From Acanthosepion pharaonis (taxonomy: Eukaryota; Mollusca; Cephalopoda; Sepiida; Sepiidae): 64,000 nucleotides of DNA. Location of the stretch: assembly GCA_903632075.3 (NCBI GenBank), contig CAHIKZ030000580.1, positions 1,442,001-1,506,000 on the forward strand, given 5' to 3'. Position numbers and translations under genes: made by a program. Position 1 is the stretch's first letter, and every line of letters begins with the position of its first letter. Positions 62,800-64,000 of the stretch are shown in pieces. The notes beneath the pieces are model-generated. The model ran no database searches and was not told the origin of the DNA. It saw nothing but the letters and a program-made list of their open reading frames with translations.

Positions 62800-63350
62800 A
62801 ACTAATTTCGCTTCTTATTTCTTCGGCCTTTTCCTTTTTTTTTCTTTTCACTCTTTCTCTCTCGAAGCTTCTTCGTTTCCTTTCACTACTGCCTTTATTT
62901 CTTCCCTTATTTTCCTCTTGCCTTATTTTCCTCTTCCCTTATTTTCCTCTTGCCTTATTTTCCTTCATTAAAATCTTATTTATTCTCTTTATTTCAATAT
63001 TTCTTTATTTTTGTTTTTTAGTTGTTTTTTTTATCATTTTTTATTTTCTATTTCCACGTGCTCTCCTTTTCTTCCATTACTTTATTTTTTCTTTTCTTTT
63101 TCATGTTTTTGCTTTTGTAGATATATTATCTTCTCCGTTTTTTCTTCCTTTTTTTTTAATATTTTTCCAATTGTTCACTTCTATCTTCTGCATTTCTTCA
63201 TATTATCTTTAATATTCCACTTTTGATAATTCTCTTATATTCTGTCTTCACCTGTATTTTTACTTTCAGTTTTACTTCCTTTTTTCTTTTTCTTCTTCTG
63301 TCGTTGTCCTTTCTTTTTATCTTATTCCACTTTTTTTATCCTATCTAGAA
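62800..63350 (+). repeat. Pyrimidine-rich strand
   Basis: T/C-dominated plus strand with CTTATTTTCCTCTTGC repeated in tandem about four times near 62905-62965. Phe-rich frames are compositional. Confidence 0.7.
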
Positions 63351-63920
63351 GGAGACATGTTTTCGTTGACATTTTGGGACTCTGAAAAGCATGAATAATT
63401 AACGTTCATTGCTTTTATGATTCTGAACGAAAACAGACAAAGTTCTTTTTCGTAAAAACAAAACATTTATGTAAAAGTCTATCTTTCGATTTCCTTTTCG
63501 CTCGTTATCCATAGTAGAGTCACTAAAATATGCATCAAATTTACTTTATCTCAATTAATTCCCTCTGTCTCTGTGGTAAACACAGTACATACAAACACAA
63601 TTTATTAATCCCTGAGTGATACGTACCAAAATTTAATGACTTATTCTTTTTTTTAATTCCTCCAATATCTCTCCTCATACCTATGTCCATATCTACAAAA
63701 AATCAAATCAAATCAATTTAACAGAAGGATGAGCTTTACAGAAAATAACACAATGGCTTGATTTTGAAAACAACAATGTCATCACTCTTTCTGCCAATCC
63801 ATAAATTCTGTTGACTCTGACATCTCATCAGCTCAATAGGAAACAACGCAGTGGTTTAAGACTATGTTTCGATTTCACATGCAACATTAAGCGCAAATAT
63901 TCTTGTGTCCAGTAAGATTT
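63351..63920. other. Non-coding DNA, nothing recognised
   Basis: No supported gene. Confidence 0.4.
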
Positions 63921-63944
63921 ACACACACACACACACACACACAC

Positions 63945-63998
<54 letters not shown>
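63921..63998 (+). repeat. CA then TC microsatellite
   Basis: CA run, then TC almost to the window edge. Confidence 0.9.
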
Positions 63999-63999
<1 letters not shown>

Positions 64000-64000
64000 G

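Overview
This is animal nuclear DNA, most likely from a cephalopod mollusc and possibly an octopus. That assignment is an inference. The signs are AT-rich sequence packed with long TA, TG/CA, TC, GATA and TTA arrays, one small phase-0 exon in tens of kilobases of non-coding DNA, tRNA-derived SINEs, Penelope-like elements, LINEs and mariners. Nothing looks bacterial: there are no operons, Shine-Dalgarno sites, CRISPR arrays or rRNA genes.

Only one host protein-coding segment is convincing. It is a 65-codon exon at 52206-52400 (+) bounded by AG and GT, encoding the N-terminal region of a choline/carnitine O-acyltransferase (carnitine or choline acetyltransferase type). No other exon of that gene was found, so much of the window is probably intron and upstream DNA of that locus. 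A 171-codon reading frame with a TATA-like box (1598-2264) and a CpG-richer patch (55.65-56.0 kb) are weak candidates for further genes.

The rest is mobile-element debris between microsatellites. 0-11 kb: arrays, a palindrome with a TA array inside it (2.8-3.1 kb), a foldback repeat (8.0 kb) and a 1.5 kb purine-rich strand. 11.6-12.1 kb: mariner transposase remnant. 15.1-16.8 kb: SINE and an element with inverted ends. 19.8-20.6 kb: LINE reverse transcriptase followed by an opposing mariner remnant. 24.4 kb: RTE-type LINE C-terminus. 26.7-27.0 kb: possible Tc1-like remnant. 28.0-28.7 kb: second copy of the inverted-end element and a MITE-like palindrome. 31.8-33.2 kb: nested direct repeats. 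35.0-35.5 kb: Penelope-like endonuclease remnant. 36.3 kb: near-perfect hairpin. 38.9-39.3 kb: solo LTR with a 5-bp target-site duplication. 39.7 kb: SINE. 40.3-42.8 kb: longest Penelope-like element, with RT and GIY-YIG parts. 46 kb: possible LINE 3' part. 47.8 kb: hammerhead-ribozyme-like fold. 49.6-50.5 kb: three tRNA-like SINE segments. 56.2-57.9 kb: foldback repeat, RTE-type LINE (-) and SINE. 59.7-61.0 kb: tandem GC-richer monomers followed by an internally deleted LINE.

The most interesting signal is a recurring hammerhead-like phrase (CTGANGA-type core, spacer, GAAAC) at a dozen sites, including the 3' side of the Penelope-like element and the foldback repeats. The copy at 47842-47902 (-) can be drawn as a full three-stem hammerhead with two core substitutions. 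A second pattern is that every compound TA/TG array has the same polarity. All mobile-element genes seen are broken. Coordinates of degenerate copies are approximate.
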